Source: Xiphias gladius
Lineage: Eukaryota; Chordata; Actinopteri; Istiophoriformes; Xiphiidae
Direction: 5' to 3'
Assembly: GCF_016859285.1 (NCBI RefSeq)
Contig: NC_053400.1
Span: 26,073,001 to 26,137,000, forward strand
DNA: 64,000 nt
Positions 1 to 14,315 of the stretch are shown piece by piece (within the stretch, counting starts at the first letter, position 1; each line of letters begins with the position of its first letter). Below the pieces are notes generated by a model that did no database searches, was not told where the DNA came from, and saw only the letters and a list, made by a program, of their open reading frames with translations. The position numbers and the translations under genes are program-made.

Positions 1-847
1 ATGTTTAGTAACGCCCGCTAAAAATGATTCTTCACTGATCCAAGTTTTGATTCCTCTCTCAACTGGAAGATCAGAGGTCAAAATAGTTCAGACTGATTGT
101 GGCTTTGCTCTCAGGCACTTCACCACAGCAGACGTCTTCCGATGAGGCACTTTGAGCACTCTGTCCTGCTGCTGAGGGATCCACATCCAGCCCTCCTCGC
201 AGCCAAGACACCTCACACCCTTCACAAGTCAAAGACTAAGAGAGACAGTCCAAACTTTCATTTCATCAGAGTACATTATTGCTAACATGATTCCCTCCCA
301 CTGGCCTCTGGTCCTCTTTCATAAGACTCGCTGATTGCCTCTTATGAAGGCTACATTAATGATTGAAAAGCTAATTCTTAGATAACCTATTGGCACTTGC
401 TTCCCCTCTGCTGTAGATGTAAAAATGGAGGTCAGAAGGTAACGCCGCAGACTGTATCTCACCCTAAGTGTCGGGTATAATAAGATCATTTCCTCACATT
501 TTGATTGTTTTGGAGAAGACAGCTTAAACAAAAAAAAACAAACAAGAAATCCTCCTCCGTTGCTTGGATTCCAGTCACAAGCAATTACTCACAGTGTGTT
601 TCCACCAGGGTCATTATAGCCTCCGCTGCAGGCCTCCCTTTTTACATAATGAGACCAATAGCTTACACATTTGAGAATTTAATTTAGTAAAGATTACAGA
701 GGCGTCTATCACTGCCATTTACAGTTGTTGTCAGTGCTTTAATACTGTCACGCTCCCAAACAAGTATCCCTTGTGTGACAAAAGTGAAGTTATGCACATG
801 TTGTTTACCTATGTTCATCTGCTGGCGATAGTGGTATGACTCCTACT

Positions 848-851
<4 letters not shown>

Positions 852-926
<75 letters not shown>
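852..926. repeat. (CA)n microsatellite, about 75 bp
   Basis: A nearly perfect CA dinucleotide run. The apparent 135-codon ORF over it is a repeat artefact. Confidence 0.98.
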
Positions 927-931
<5 letters not shown>

Positions 932-1529
932 CTTACACTTTTACTGACTGTGCATCATCCCTATTTCAGCTGTACTTTAGCTCTCGATAACACTAGATAT
1001 ATCAACTGTTCTTTACGTTTCACCTGTCCTCCTTGTTTGCTTCTTTGCCGAAATTCTAGGAAAAAACAAAGGTATCCTCAACACCACGAACATGTCGCAT
1101 ACATGTCTGCTTGTTCCATACGGAAAATTAGATCTTTGTGCCACTTACTGAGGCTGAAGTTCTTCTTAGACGACTGGAGCAACATAGTACCGAAGTTAAT
1201 AGTCCATCCAGAAGAATTTATACTGTATATCCAACACTGCTAGTCTGACAGGCAGGCAGGTGGAGAGGCTTCGGCACAGTCCAGTATCTCCCTGTATAAC
1301 TGTGGGTATGTGAATGTATTCTCAAAACCTCTGTGGTGTGTTATCCTACTCCATGTGCCTCTGGTTTTGAGGTGGAGCTCCATGCAGAGTAAATATAGGC
1401 CCGGCCTGAGAGGGGTGGAGACTGCTCTCTGTGTATGGCTTTGCCTGTGAGTGTGCCAGACCCACTACCAATAGAATCCAAAGCCACCAGCTCGCACTGT
1501 CTTTTTCTTTCACAGCCACTTTCTTTTAC

Positions 1530-1562
1530 CCCCCCCCACACACACACACACACACACACACA
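1530..1562. repeat. C-run plus (CA)n microsatellite
   Basis: A short C homopolymer followed by about 12 CA units. Confidence 0.95.
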
Positions 1563-3694
1563 TTTTTTAGGCCAGTCTGTCGTAAGCAGAAGCAGAACTA
1601 ATCTTTTGCAGCCTGCAATGAAACACATTCTTGTTTCTGGGCGAGATCATTGCAAATCCAGGTCTGGTCATTCATGATATTTATCTGTCATTTTATATAA
1701 AAGGATTAAACAGTACAAAAAGAGAAACAGATTAAACATGCACATACAGTATTGTTGGTCATTTATTTCCACAAGCTGTTGATAGTCATCAGATCACTGT
1801 TGTGCAAAAATACATTCGTAGAAGAAGACACTTTTAAGTGTGTGCATTTCATCCTCTGAAGGCGATTCTTTGTGTTTTATTGCTGTCTGTAAAGGTCAGC
1901 ATCAGTGCTTAGGTTCATGAAATTTTGCTTGTACAAATGCCAGAGAAGCGTCAGGGCTGATTCCTCTGCAGAACGATGGCGGCCTGTTTTGCTCCTGCCC
2001 CACAAAGCCAGTTTCCCCCCCCTGAAACCCGTATCTGCTCTCCTGGGACTCACATTACCACATGGTGTCCTCCACTTTCTGCCGGCGAGACTGGTCTTTC
2101 TAGCAGGATTCCCTCCTCCGCCCGGATCTGCTTGTAATATGGCAGGTTGCAGGCATCTCAACAGACTGGCATGTATTGGTCTGTACGGAAACATGTGCGT
2201 GTGTATTTGTTTGATATTTATACCAGACTGCTGCAGGGTCCGGACCAGCTGTGTGTTATCAAAATATCTCAATGGACGTATGAGGAAATGAGGACAAAGC
2301 TGTGGGTTTGGTGTTGTGTGCCAATATTTTGCTGACTGCTGTCTTATTGCCTCTGCCCAAGAGATTAATTGATGGTCTGTGATGCCCGCAGCATAAGCCT
2401 GTGTGTATGTTTGGGCTTGCTGCTGTGTGAATCTACTTTAACTAACACTCAAAGGGCAGCCTGTATGGGCACGCCGGGCTCAGCTGACAAACACCATTAA
2501 TTAATTAATCACTGATGACCTGAATTAGTACAGTGAGAGCCCATTACTCAACACAATTCACAGAAGCAGGTGTCAGAAGGGCCAACACTGATCTCTGATG
2601 CTACTGCTGTTTTTCATACGGCGTCTGCTGTCACGTCTGTCTCACTGGATCCCAAAGCCGAGGTGCAGAGCGGATCAAGACAGGGCATGAATTCTTGCGC
2701 CCTCATTAATTTCAGTGACCATGTGACTCTTGCAGGAGCTGTGTTATCCATATACACTCTGTTCACGTCTGGCACCGTGCAATTTCAGGCATTTCACAGT
2801 GTTGTGAAAGGGGCCTACACAGAGAGAGGGTTGGTACACTTTTCCCCAATCTGGGTATGTACCCAGTGCAGGGGCAAGCATGTTTACATAATGACATCCT
2901 TTTATGGTTTGATCTACTGTGTAGGTGATACCGGACTATCTTGAAACGCTCAGATAGTCTTTCTGCGTTCCCCTTCTCATGTATGATTGCTTCACTTCTA
3001 AACCTCGGAATTTTGGAAAAAGCGTCCTCCGCATACCCATTAGCTAAGAGTGAACTGGATGTTTCATCTCAATGCTTTCTGTTTCCAGGATGTTTCTCTC
3101 TTCCTGCGTCAGCACCGCGGACGTCCACGCATTGCTGCTCAAAGGTAGGGCAGGATTAGTGTATAAAGGAACAAGTCTGTTCACACTCCTGCATGACAAT
3201 TATGCCTGTGTGCAGGACGGATGGGATTTCATTCAGCTCTTTAAATGATTTACTCCGGGGGGAGAGTGTTAGTAGGGCATGATAGTATTATTACGTAACA
3301 CACAATAGTGCCACCACCACTGGCCTGGAATTAGCCTTTTTTTTCCCTTTATAGGATGTCAGTGAAGGGTCTGCAATGCTAACAGCCTAATCAGCTGTAT
3401 ATATAAATTCAAAGAACAGATGTTAGAGCAGCAACAAGTCTTCCTTCATGCATTGATCACCTTTCAAATCATTATTAAAAATTGCTGAATGGTGCTTAGT
3501 AGTAATTTTGTATTCCTAAGTGACAGGGAAATATAAGGGAGGATACTGTACACAAGGCGTATCCATATGGCCAAAAAGTGGGTCAGCATTAAATGAGTGC
3601 TTTGCAAAAAAGGTTTTTCCGATTTTGAAGAACAAGAAGAATCCAATTATCAGCATGGCTGCATTGCAGCCCTTTTGGAAGCAGGGAAAGCGAA

Positions 3695-3805
3695 AGGAGA
3701 GGAGAGGAGAGGAGAGGAGAGAACCATCTGCCTTTCCTTTTCTGACCTTTCACCATCTGTGATTGGAGAATCATAAGACCTATAGGGCTCTATTTGTGTA
3801 TAAGT

Positions 3806-3849
<44 letters not shown>

Positions 3850-3862
3850 GCGTGTGTGTATA
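3695..3862. repeat. (GGAGA)n and (GT)n microsatellites
   Basis: GGAGA pentamers run at about 3695-3721. Separately, GT units run from about 3812 to 3862 with a few substitutions. Confidence 0.93.
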
Positions 3863-4745
3863 TGTGGGTGTGTTGGGGGTTATGATGTGATGTAACCCAT
3901 TTTGCCTGCTCCTCACCCTCGGACACACAATAAAAAAGACAAGAAATTACTAAATGATCTAGCAGGGACATGGTGTGTATTTCGTGGGTGCTGTGCGTTT
4001 GATGCGATTGAATTTGTTTGTATGGGGCCAGAGATAAAAATTGGGTGTTTTGTGGTGGTGTAAGAGGATCAGAAGCTTTGGAATCTGTGGGTCTCTTAAC
4101 AGGACTAATACAGAAACCTCTGACCCGTAGGTGCTTGTGTGTTGAAAACTACACAGCAGGTTCAGCGTCCTAGATTTTGACAGGGTGTTTTTGGACGCCA
4201 TAATTTTGAATTAATCTGGTTTAAATTTAGATGTAGCCCTTAATTAGTCCAGAGAACCTTGTCTGCACACATTTAGACAACTGGAGTAGTAATCTTACAG
4301 TATGTTGTGTCTCTAGCTACATTAAATATTACCTACTGTTATGCATTGCAACAAACCTTGTACAGTACAAGCTATCATCTCCAGGACAGGAAAAGCAACT
4401 TCCATGGTCTCAAGCTGGAGTTTGCCCTCTTCTAAAGAAGTGAAATAAATCTGATAAACAACGTGAAATTGTAAATGTGTAATAAACCTGATCCAAGGTT
4501 AATTTCAACAAAAAATCTTACAGTTCTGGGTCAATAACGTCCAAAAAGTTGGATGACACGCTTGCGAAGGAAAGTTTAAAAAAATATATAGCAATAAAAC
4601 CATAAAAGGTCAAAGATAGAAGCTGCCCGTGATTTCTTCTACAGTTGTGATGGAAAAACTCCTGGAGAAGCTCACTGGTCATTGCCTGAGAGAGACCATA
4701 AACTCCCATAATTACACAAAAAGGACACAGGCCACAGCATCACAA

Positions 4746-4783
4746 TGGAGAGAGAGAGAGAGATAGACAGAGATAGATAGATA
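4746..4783. repeat. (GA)n / (GATA)-rich microsatellite
   Basis: Pure GA units give way to ATAGACAGAGATAGATAGAT. Confidence 0.9.
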
Positions 4784-6309
4784 TGAGACAGTTGCAATTT
4801 AAAATGCTGTGTATAATATCTGCTATCTAGATGTGTGGTAATGATACCTTTCGCACCTCTGTTTTCTCGCTCTTTTTACTGTCCACAAGGTCTTATTATT
4901 CATAATATTTGGGTTTCAAATAAGATCAAGGACATCCTGTGTCATCATTATCAGCACTCTGCTGTCTGAGCATATTTCATAACTCCTGCTTTTGTCTCCC
5001 TCAGTCTGTTCTGTGCATGTTGTTAGTCCTGTATCAGATGTTTCCCTGTTAATTATCTACGTGTGATGTGTCAGTGAATTACTAATTGTATGTTTGCACG
5101 AAAACACTTTTTTTTTTTTTTTGTGAAAGAGAGTGTCTTATCTGTCTGTGCTTGTGTATATTCATGCTGATCGAGGTCATGATGCAGTTCCCATCTAGAA
5201 GACCTGTTACTTAATTTTCAACAATTACATAACATTCCTCTTATCTCTCCTCTCAGACTTTCCTTCACACAGGCACATTTCCATTCGCTGGCTTTCAGCG
5301 GCCCTCCCCAACAGCCACGGCACCCAGCTTCTTATCTCTCATCGGGTCACACCATTGGTACGTATAGGCCTGATTGGGCTCTTCACTCAGAGTGTGTGTC
5401 ACAGCAGCGCTCTCTATTAATCACAGACTGATCACAGATGAACCTGAAACTCACAGATTGCTCAGCGTGGTGGCCTGTATCCCTCCTCAATTTTCCGTCA
5501 GCTAAACTCAGGAGGGCTACAGAGTGGTGCATTGATGTGGAGCAATAATGGGCTTGTGCAGAACACAGCAAGCCAACAGTATTAAGATTACCAGCATGGG
5601 TTTAGGCCTGTCTTTTAGATGTGGCAGCAGTCAGTGAATAGTGCTGCAGCTGCTCTCACTGCCCTGCCTCCTTAGTCTCCCTGCTTTGGCTCTGTGTGTC
5701 TGTCATTGCCGATCGATGCAGCACTAGGGCAAGGGAAAAGCACACAGTGTTCAGTTGTATCGGCAGAGTGGCGGGTCTAATGGAGAGAGAGAGAGAGAGA
5801 GCCTGTCTGGCCAATCTTGGCCTAATCTAGCCAAGCTGTCACTGGCATCGGTCCAACTCTGAATACAAATTTTTCGGATAGAGGGGTCTCATAATAGTCT
5901 GCTTGGACTGGCTATCTACACATCTTTGGGCTGACATCACTGGCCACCTGCCGCAAAAATGCGGAGACGTGGCAGGGGTTGAAAGTCAACATGGCTTCCT
6001 CTCCAGTGACCGTATAACACAGCTTTGAAAATAGGATTTTCCTGTCACATAACAAGCAGGTCTGTGACAGCGTATTGCATGACCTCTCTAAAGTATCAAT
6101 CATTAACCTATACTACTATGGCGTGATAGGAGGGGAAGTGGAAAAACACCTTACTGTTGTTGCAGGTTGGCTGCACTGCATCCTTCCTCTATCAGGGGAC
6201 CACTGAACTCAGGTTTGTTTTGCAATAACATGTAATCCTCTACCATGGACTGCTACGGCTCTTGGACCAACTGAGGTGTGTGTTCATTGGGTAATCTGGA
6301 GACTTGTGT

Positions 6310-6345
6310 GGATGTGTGTGTGTGTGTGTTTGTGTGTGTGTATAT
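6310..6345. repeat. (GT)n microsatellite
   Basis: About 15 GT units with one TT interruption. Confidence 0.9.
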
Positions 6346-7137
6346 GTGCATACGTGTTTTCCCAGCTGCACTACATGCTCTACAGTACACCCCAGTGTAG
6401 GATGATAGGTTGGAGCAGAGTTTATTGGCGGATAGTTCATTGCAGTTCAGTTCATGCCTGCTCCTCTGTACTGCTGAGGAATATATTGCATAATAAATAC
6501 GCAAATGAAACAGGATAATGGTTCTACGTTGCGTCTGCTGAACATCTCTTTGCAGCCTGCAGAACTCTTATCGGGAAGGATTAGATTGGGAGATTGCGCG
6601 GTGCAGAGTTCACCAAAAAATCCCTTTAAGAGTGCATGAATTTGGGATAGACTGTATCATATTCAAGTGGTTACGTAAGGGTAGATGACAGAGGAGCCCC
6701 CACTACCGCTCTCCCCTTTATATCCCGCTGAACCATTTCTCTTTCTGTCTAAATGAATGCACAAATGCTCCAGTGATGACGGGACAGATCAATACACAGG
6801 GTTTGCTGCAGGTGCGTGTGCATTTGGACATGCGTGCATGGACGTGTGTACTATTAATAGCTGGTAATGAATGGGCGACTGTGTGCTTACAGATAAATCC
6901 AGTTTCACAGACACAGGCAAGGGTGACAAGCGAGGACTGATTCTATCTCCTCTGTTAAATCTCCCCTCAGACACTCGGGAATGTACTGAAAGACTCCATC
7001 CAAATGAGAGAGATTACAAATATTTTGCCTCTTCTCTGCATTTAGATGAAGAATTTGTCCTTTGATCACAGCTATGTAAAGCCTTTTATGCGTACCTGTA
7101 GTGGAGCTCGGCTAATTTGAAAAATGTGCTTAGTTCA

Positions 7138-7830
7138 AGAGTTAGATGACAAGATCGATACCATTCATACCTGTCCAATCAATGTAAGGCTACAGCCGGT
7201 TATCTTAGCTTAGCATAAGGACAGGGGGAGACAGCCAGCCTGGCTCTCTCCGAAAGCCATCTATCAGCAACTCTAAAGCTCTTTAATTAAAATGTCATAT
7301 CTTGTTTGTTTTTTTTAAAAATCTGTGCAAAATTTGAAGTCTAAAAATTAAAACTTGTGGTTTTACGGGGGGTTATAAGTGATGTGCAAAGCAGTTCTTT
7401 TCAGTGTCCCGAATCACTAGAGTCAGTTCATTAAAAAGATTTGTTCAAAAGATTTGTTCACCTAATCGCTCAGTGCTTGACCGGTGCTCTGACTGCGTAG
7501 TCCGACTTACTGAATGGAAACACAGCCGAATGGTGTACAGTATATTCCTCACAATACCCGGCTTCCAGAGCCAGAGGTGCTGTCGCCTTGACAAACACGC
7601 CCAACTCCATTTACTGCATAATTCTTGATATTTTGAAAGTTTCCTTGCTTCCTCGCTTAAAATCAGAGACGAACACATTTAATGAACGTTCGCATACCCA
7701 GAGCTCTACTGAACTGAGAAATGAATGGATCACCCAAATGATTCGTTCTTCTGAACGAGTCTTGTGGACAACACTAGGGGTTATGTCCTAGACTATTTCT
7801 TGGACTTGACTTTCTGGGCAAGCAGTGGAG
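7138..7830 (+). repeat. Older dispersed teleost repeat, split by the hAT-like insertion
   Basis: The left half (GTTAGATGACAAGATCGATA through CAGCCTGGCTCTCTCC to GTGGTTTTACGGGG) and the right half (TTATGTCCTAGACTATTTCT) read as one unit once the insert is removed. I recognise the sequence from memory as a very common fish repeat; its class is not certain. Confidence 0.65.
7377..7776. mobile_element. 400-bp nonautonomous hAT-like element with exact 8-bp target-site duplication
   Basis: GGGGTTAT occurs directly at 7369-7376 and 7777-7784 around the insert. The ends, AAGTGATGTGCA on the left and the complement TAGTGTTGTCCA on the right, form short imperfect inverted repeats. An 8-bp duplication with CAGTG-like ends is the hAT signature. 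It interrupts an older repeat whose halves resume on either side. No transposase is present. Confidence 0.8.
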
Positions 7831-10800
7831 AATCCAGCTTTTCTCATTATGTTGATGAAAAGGGTAACATGCATGACCTGCATCAAGTATTTGCTATTAC
7901 ATTATAAACTTATTTTCTGAAACAAGGTTGAATAAGAATATGGTGAAAATACGATTTATATGACAGAAACGATAGACTCGACTGGGTAATCAGAATCCAA
8001 TGTATTAACTTTTGTGCATCGGGGCAGATAAGAGAGAAATCAATGGCTGTTTTTGTTTAATTGCATAACTCATCTTAGTCATGCATGAGCAGCTGTACTC
8101 TGTCCCTTTCACGAGAGAAGAGAGTGTCTGTGGCCTAGGGTAAAGCTCATAAAAAACAATTATGCTGAAAAGAAATGGGAAAGTGCCACTGTTAAAGGAA
8201 GATGCAAATCTATTGCTCACAGAGACAGAGAAAAGAAATAGGAGAAATCAGGGAACATATGTTTGAACTTTTTAGACAACAGCAAAGGATGATCTCTGCA
8301 AAATAATAATCACTAATTGAGAATATGAGAAATGGTGCAGTACAAAGCAGTGCACAACATTTGACAAACATTTTAGGTGAGTTTTTCGAGTATTGAAGTG
8401 GCTGTGAGCAATATTTTGAATCATGTAAGTATAGCCTACGTGTTGCTTGTAATGTATCAACTCTGCAGTTCCCTTCTGCTCCAGGGAGCTTTCCAGTTTA
8501 TTTCAGCTCATTGGTTTGGTTTTTTAACTTCACTATTTTGAATTACTCTTACTGCTGTCATTGCGAAGTTTTCAGCCTCAGCAGGCAGCTGTTTTCGACA
8601 AAATGCTCTACAACGGACTGTACACTGCCTACCCAGGACCAAATAACATACAGAACAAAGTTATCAACTAGGTGGTAAACAAAGTGGAGCATTTAGCAGC
8701 TTAGGACCCAGATTTCTCTCAGGAGTTGGTGGAGACCAAAGCTAAGCAAAAAGGAGCGTGACTACTGGACTTATATTCATCAGGTGGCCTGAAACCCGGT
8801 TTCGATGAATGCTAATGTTGCTTGGTGTCTGCTGGAAATGTAAATAAGCGACTATTTGTTAGCAGCTTTACCTAACAGCTTAACAATAATGTAGTGTTGT
8901 GTTCGCAGCTTGTCTACACAGCCCACAAGGGTCCCGAAAACAAACAAACAAACAAAAAAATACAAGAGTACACAGGACACTCAAATACCTGTGAGTTACA
9001 AGTGGGCCTGTTGGTCATTGGGAAAATAATTATTCATTAACTGTGCTCAAGTTAGATTTGCAGATCTCATTATTTATTCTCTTGAAATACAGTATGTACT
9101 TCTCACCACTGATATCTTTAGATGTTGTATGTTTCACTTTCTATAAATGTGGTTGTGTATAGCATTCTGCTACATTTTCACATCTGCTTAACCCTAATTT
9201 TCTATGTGTGTTTATCCTCAATTCTAGAAATATATCTGCTAAAATCATATTACAGGAAATAGGAAAATAAATGTCATATTTTAAATTAATAAAGTGACAT
9301 GGTAAGGCCTTCACAACACACATTGTTGCCTTTTTTTTACATTATAACCCTAACATTTGGCAATGAAAAGGTATTCATGTGGAAAATTTGACTGTAGTGT
9401 CTTAACATATTGTATTCAACTATAATATGAATACAGACCACACAATTTAGCAACATGCAATGCTGCTGTACTCCAGGGTCTTTTGTGTTATGGGAACTCA
9501 TCCTCAGGAGTACTAATGAGGACCTGAGGGCCCAGCAGAGGAAATGCTAGGAGACAGCAGAGCCCGAGGTGAGTGCAGCAGGTCTGTGCTGTTTGCGTCT
9601 TCTTCTTCTCTGTTGATGCAGACAAACAGCCTCCTCCCTCCGCACTTGCTGCTCTGATACTCGGGGCTTCACAGGTAGCCAGACTTGGAGGGAATAAGTG
9701 AATGTGCCCTACTTACTGATAAGGAAACAGAGCCACAAAGTGTGCAGCAGCGGTCCAACATCTGGTGCTAAGCCCTGGCCATCCTCTCTGCCCAACAGGT
9801 TAGTGTGTGCAACCAAGCAGAACATCTACCCATGTTACTAACATATAGTGAAATGTGCTACACATGACAGACTGAACAGTATGCGCAAATGCCTACACAC
9901 TGACCTCTATAGACAGACAAACACAGAGGCTCAAAGGACACAATCATGCAGAGTAAACACACTTTCGACAGACTCCCTGCCCTTAACGCAAAGCAGACAG
10001 TGATGTCCTGAAGCTGCACTGGGCATCAGTGGTCTGTTATATAATGTATCTCTATCAAAACAGACAGCACAACATGTAATTTCTTGAGGCACAATGTCTA
10101 AGCACCCATGCGTTTGTTCTGTGCTGGTTTATGTCTTTTAAAGTGTAATAAAATAGAAGCCCTCACATTCATGACTTAAATTGGCTGTGTAATAGATGAT
10201 CATGCACTTTTATGGCTTTTTGGAATGGATGCACTATCTCTGGTGAACATGTTTCTAATAATAATATTAAGTACTCTAATATTAGCTTTCATCCAAAGGT
10301 CGGCCCCTAACGCTTGTCACCTGAGTCGTATCTCTCCATGTTTTACTATATCAAATGTCTGACATCATACATGGAGAACGTTTTCTAGTTTTGGAGCAGT
10401 CTTGATAATTGGAAAATAGTCATCCTTAGATGAAAAACAAATATCTTTAAATGTACAATTTCTAGTGCATGTCATTTTTCTTTTTACAGTAGTCAAGTGA
10501 TATGCCTTATTTTGCTGAGTGGTTTATATGGGACTAAATAACTTTGGCTGACCTCAGTGACACAATTATTCACTACAGGAATGATCTTCCTGGAAAACCC
10601 AACAGATTCACTGAAGTCACATGTTATTCAGACTATCTATATATCTATCTCTGCAGGAGTGTCTTTGATTATTCTAAAGTATATTGCACAGTAAAAAAAA
10701 AGGAATTTCTCAGAATGGTCAACTTGATCCGCTACCACAAATAGGTCAGTTTTGTTTCTATCTCTGCTCACAAGGTAAACTATTTTCAGTGCAAACATTT

Positions 10801-13800
10801 TTGTTTTATTGGTTCAACGCTATATTTGATGTCTTATGCAATCTCGTCTGTGAAACAACAAACATGTCAACAGCTACCAATGTAGTGCCCTTGAGCAAAG
10901 CACTTAATTCTCAAAGGTGTACATCTGGTATTCTGCACTGAGGAGCTTACAGCTACAAAAGTGTACTGGCATTGCTAAAAATGAGCTGAAACACTTCAAA
11001 CTTCACAACTTCTTCAGATAAATAAACTGCCCGCACTTTTTTTTGCACCAATGTATGTTTTTCCCTCTGCCTGATTCCACCTCATGCTCTCTCCATTTCT
11101 TTTCCTCCAGCGCAAACCTTTCATGCAAAGGCAGTGATGCGCAAAGATTCAGCTGTCAGTGGTTTCAGTTTGATTTGGATCTTGTTTAAAGAGTAGCTGT
11201 AGTTTTAAAAAACGAAAATGTCTGAAGAGTTAAAAAAAAAGCAAGATATTTTTAATAGTAATACATTACTATGTTTAATAATATTCAGTACGTAAAACTG
11301 AAAATTAATTGTTGTGAATTAAAATCAAAAATAAAATTATACAAACAAATTAGAGACACAGATAGGCTCACATAGAGCAAATCTTTGCTATCCAATAAAA
11401 AACCATGTATCTCCATGTATCTATCTTTGGTGGTTTTTAATATTTCAGATTAACACAAGAGTTAATTGTTCTTTTATGGATTTAGAAAAATTCTCACATT
11501 TCTTTAAGGCATTTAAAACCCACTGGATTATATTAAAATTCATTGTCACAAAGCTGGAAACTGGGTTGTTTTTCTTGTTTTAGTGAAGTTTAACCTTTTG
11601 GACATGCATGGTTTTCACAGAACAGTGACAAAATGTGAAAACGGAGAAAAATTGATTGATGGAAATTCATTCTGCAACACGCCTCCACACCTAACACATA
11701 GTGTACTCACCATGTGGCCAACAGGCAATGTTCCTGTAATGTGGAAAACCATATATCGTCGGTGGAGACCGGCTTTAATCCTCTCAGCTTTATCAGACCA
11801 ACAGTAAAACAACAAGACATACAGTGTGACAGTGGCAATGAAATGTACAGTAAATCTGTGAGACTCAATTCATTCTCTCATCTGAGTGTATATGTTCCCA
11901 TGTGTGCTGATACAGCAGACACCTTCGTCCTCTCTCTCCTATAGATATGTGGGCCCCCAGCTCCTGCAGCTTTGTCTCCTACAGCAGGGATTTACTCTCC
12001 TGGCAGACTCAGTACTTGAGAACCTTTAGCCTACATACCACAAGAACAAGGATAGGTGAGTTATTCTGAGAAATAAAATGTAGCAGAATTACTGGCTTGC
12101 TCACAGACAGATAGACACAGAAGAAATCCAGGCAGTAAGGCAGTGAAACAGAAAAGGAAAAAAAACAGAAAGGCTTGGGAAACTAATGAGAGGTTTTCAT
12201 GGGGGAGGAGGGGGGTTTTAGCCAAGGAGACATGTCATGGCCTACAAGAATGTGGTCTATCTGATTATTCTGGTAATGGGCCAAGGAAAGGAGGTGTTGG
12301 GATGGGAGTATTGTTAGTCTCAAACTCCGGGACAAATGGCAAGAGACTCTGGAAATGAATGGATTGTGAATTATGGTGTTGCCTACTTCATAACATCTTT
12401 TCTAGGAACTACAACCACCTGCATGGCACCGCCTATTTTTAACAACTTTCTATTTGCAACATCCCGTCAGCGTAGATGAGTGGGATAAGGTTGCGTGGGC
12501 GGTGACCTGCCGCATGTCATGCTGCCCCCATCATAATGGCGGGATCAATGATTGCACAGGGAACCAAAATAATAAATGTGAGAGGGACTTGAGGACAAAC
12601 GAAAACAGCAGACCGTAGACCATAGATGTGAAGCTTCCTGCACAGTTCAGCTCTATTGCACAGTGAAAGCTCCACGTGCAGTGTGTCGTCTGTTCACATT
12701 GCCAATACTTCTAACAGCCATAAATGAAAGCATAAATACATAAATGAGCTATTCGGAAGTGCTTCACACAGGGATGATTGCGCAGTGAATGAGGAGGCAG
12801 TAGGTTTAGTTCAGGGGGCTTAGTACAGAGTAAGTGAGGAAGTCTTCGGCTCTGGGGAGGAATCTGAGTCCTCAACAGAATGTGCTGCTCTTTGCCTTCA
12901 GGGCTTGTCACGGGGGATTCCTCACCAAGACAGAGACTAGATCTCCCCAGCATGCAACAGAGCCTGCTGGCATTTGTTAATTCAGTCAATCATCAGTCAG
13001 TCAGCCAGCCATTCCCCTTTCCTGTGGTGAGATATGTAGTCTAGGAACAGTGCCATCATGGAAAATACCGCATTGCAAGTAGAAGGTCTGCATTCAACTC
13101 TGCATTACAAAGGCAGAGGTAAACGAGACTTAGCAATAAAATTTAACCAAATATAAAAAGTACTCATGGTGATGAATGCTTCCTTTCAGATCTTTAACAT
13201 AATTGATATGATAGCAATATTTAAATGCTATTGCTGGTGTGGATAGTGTTAGGTTTCACAACATCATTATGATACTGGGGAGTTTCATCCACAACAATGC
13301 GCCATAATGTTGCTGTTGGGTGAAAACTCATAAACCTATAATACACGTATATCTATCTTTGTGGATTTCATACTTGTAGATCAGACGTTGACTTTGTCTG
13401 TTGCAGGGATTTTGATTTAATTTTTTATCTATGTCGGTTTTCTGATTTTCTTTTCCAAACTCACAGGGGAGAAACTGGCCCTCAATCTAATGTGAACTAC
13501 ATGTAAAAGTGATTTAAGTACTCTTAGTCCTTTCACCATGATGTGTTTACATTGTTTTGTCTCCCATCTGTTCCTTTGTTCCTTCTTTCTGGAAATGGAT
13601 TTCTGGGTCACATCCTCTCTCCTTTCTTTACGCGCAGCATGCATTTGGTTCGCGGTGAAGTGTCTACAGCATGTGTGTGTACATCTTGGTGTTCTGAGCC
13701 GTGATTGTTAATATGCTGTCGAAAGAAAAAAAAAAAAATCCCTCCACAAAGGTATGTAACCTCACAGATCAATCCTCTTAACTGATTAAAACTTTACCAG

Positions 13801-14246
13801 AGGTTGCACTCCCTGCAGCCATCTACGGGTCAGCTGCCTACCGTTATGGAACAAACTGGTTTCAACATCGATTAGGACGATTAGAGCCGTTGCTATCTTT
13901 ACAGGAATAATGATAAGTAAATAAACATTGAAAATAGCAACTTTTCTATGAAGCAGTGTACAAACAATACAGTCTTTTGAGTGCAGTGCTCAAGGAAATG
14001 AAACAGATTCTTTGGATCCATTCAGGTCTAACAAGAAATTGTGAACATTGAATAACTCCAAATTCTACCTCAGTTTTGACCCAGTTTGGACACTTCAATC
14101 ATCCAACTATCCTCCTCTGTGTCTGCAGTTATGTGCTATGTGACAGTTAAGGAGACTGAAAGTGGGTCAGAGCGAGCATGTGAGGGGCACTGAAAACAGG
14201 CTACCCAGCAGGCTAGACCATTGTCCCCCTAACTCCAGGTATGAAA

Positions 14247-14250
<4 letters not shown>

Positions 14251-14287
<37 letters not shown>

Positions 14288-14315
14288 GTGTGTGCGTGTG
14301 TTTGTGTTTGTGTGT
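14251..14315. repeat. (GT)n microsatellite
   Basis: GT units with GCGT and TTGT variants. ORFs reading VCVCVC come from it. Confidence 0.95.

Larger units (their letters stand above)
1..7137. other. Gene-poor DNA, no coding region recognised
   Basis: Apart from the microsatellites listed, I see no exon with family similarity. The stretch 2340-2960 is less AT-rich, with homeodomain-type TTAATTAATTAATC, and may be conserved noncoding DNA; this is a guess. The region could be an intron or a regulatory desert. Confidence 0.5.

Noticed and set aside
836..1243. 135-codon plus-strand ORF
   Set aside because: About a fifth of it is translated (CA)n repeat (alternating Thr-His), and the rest has no motif.
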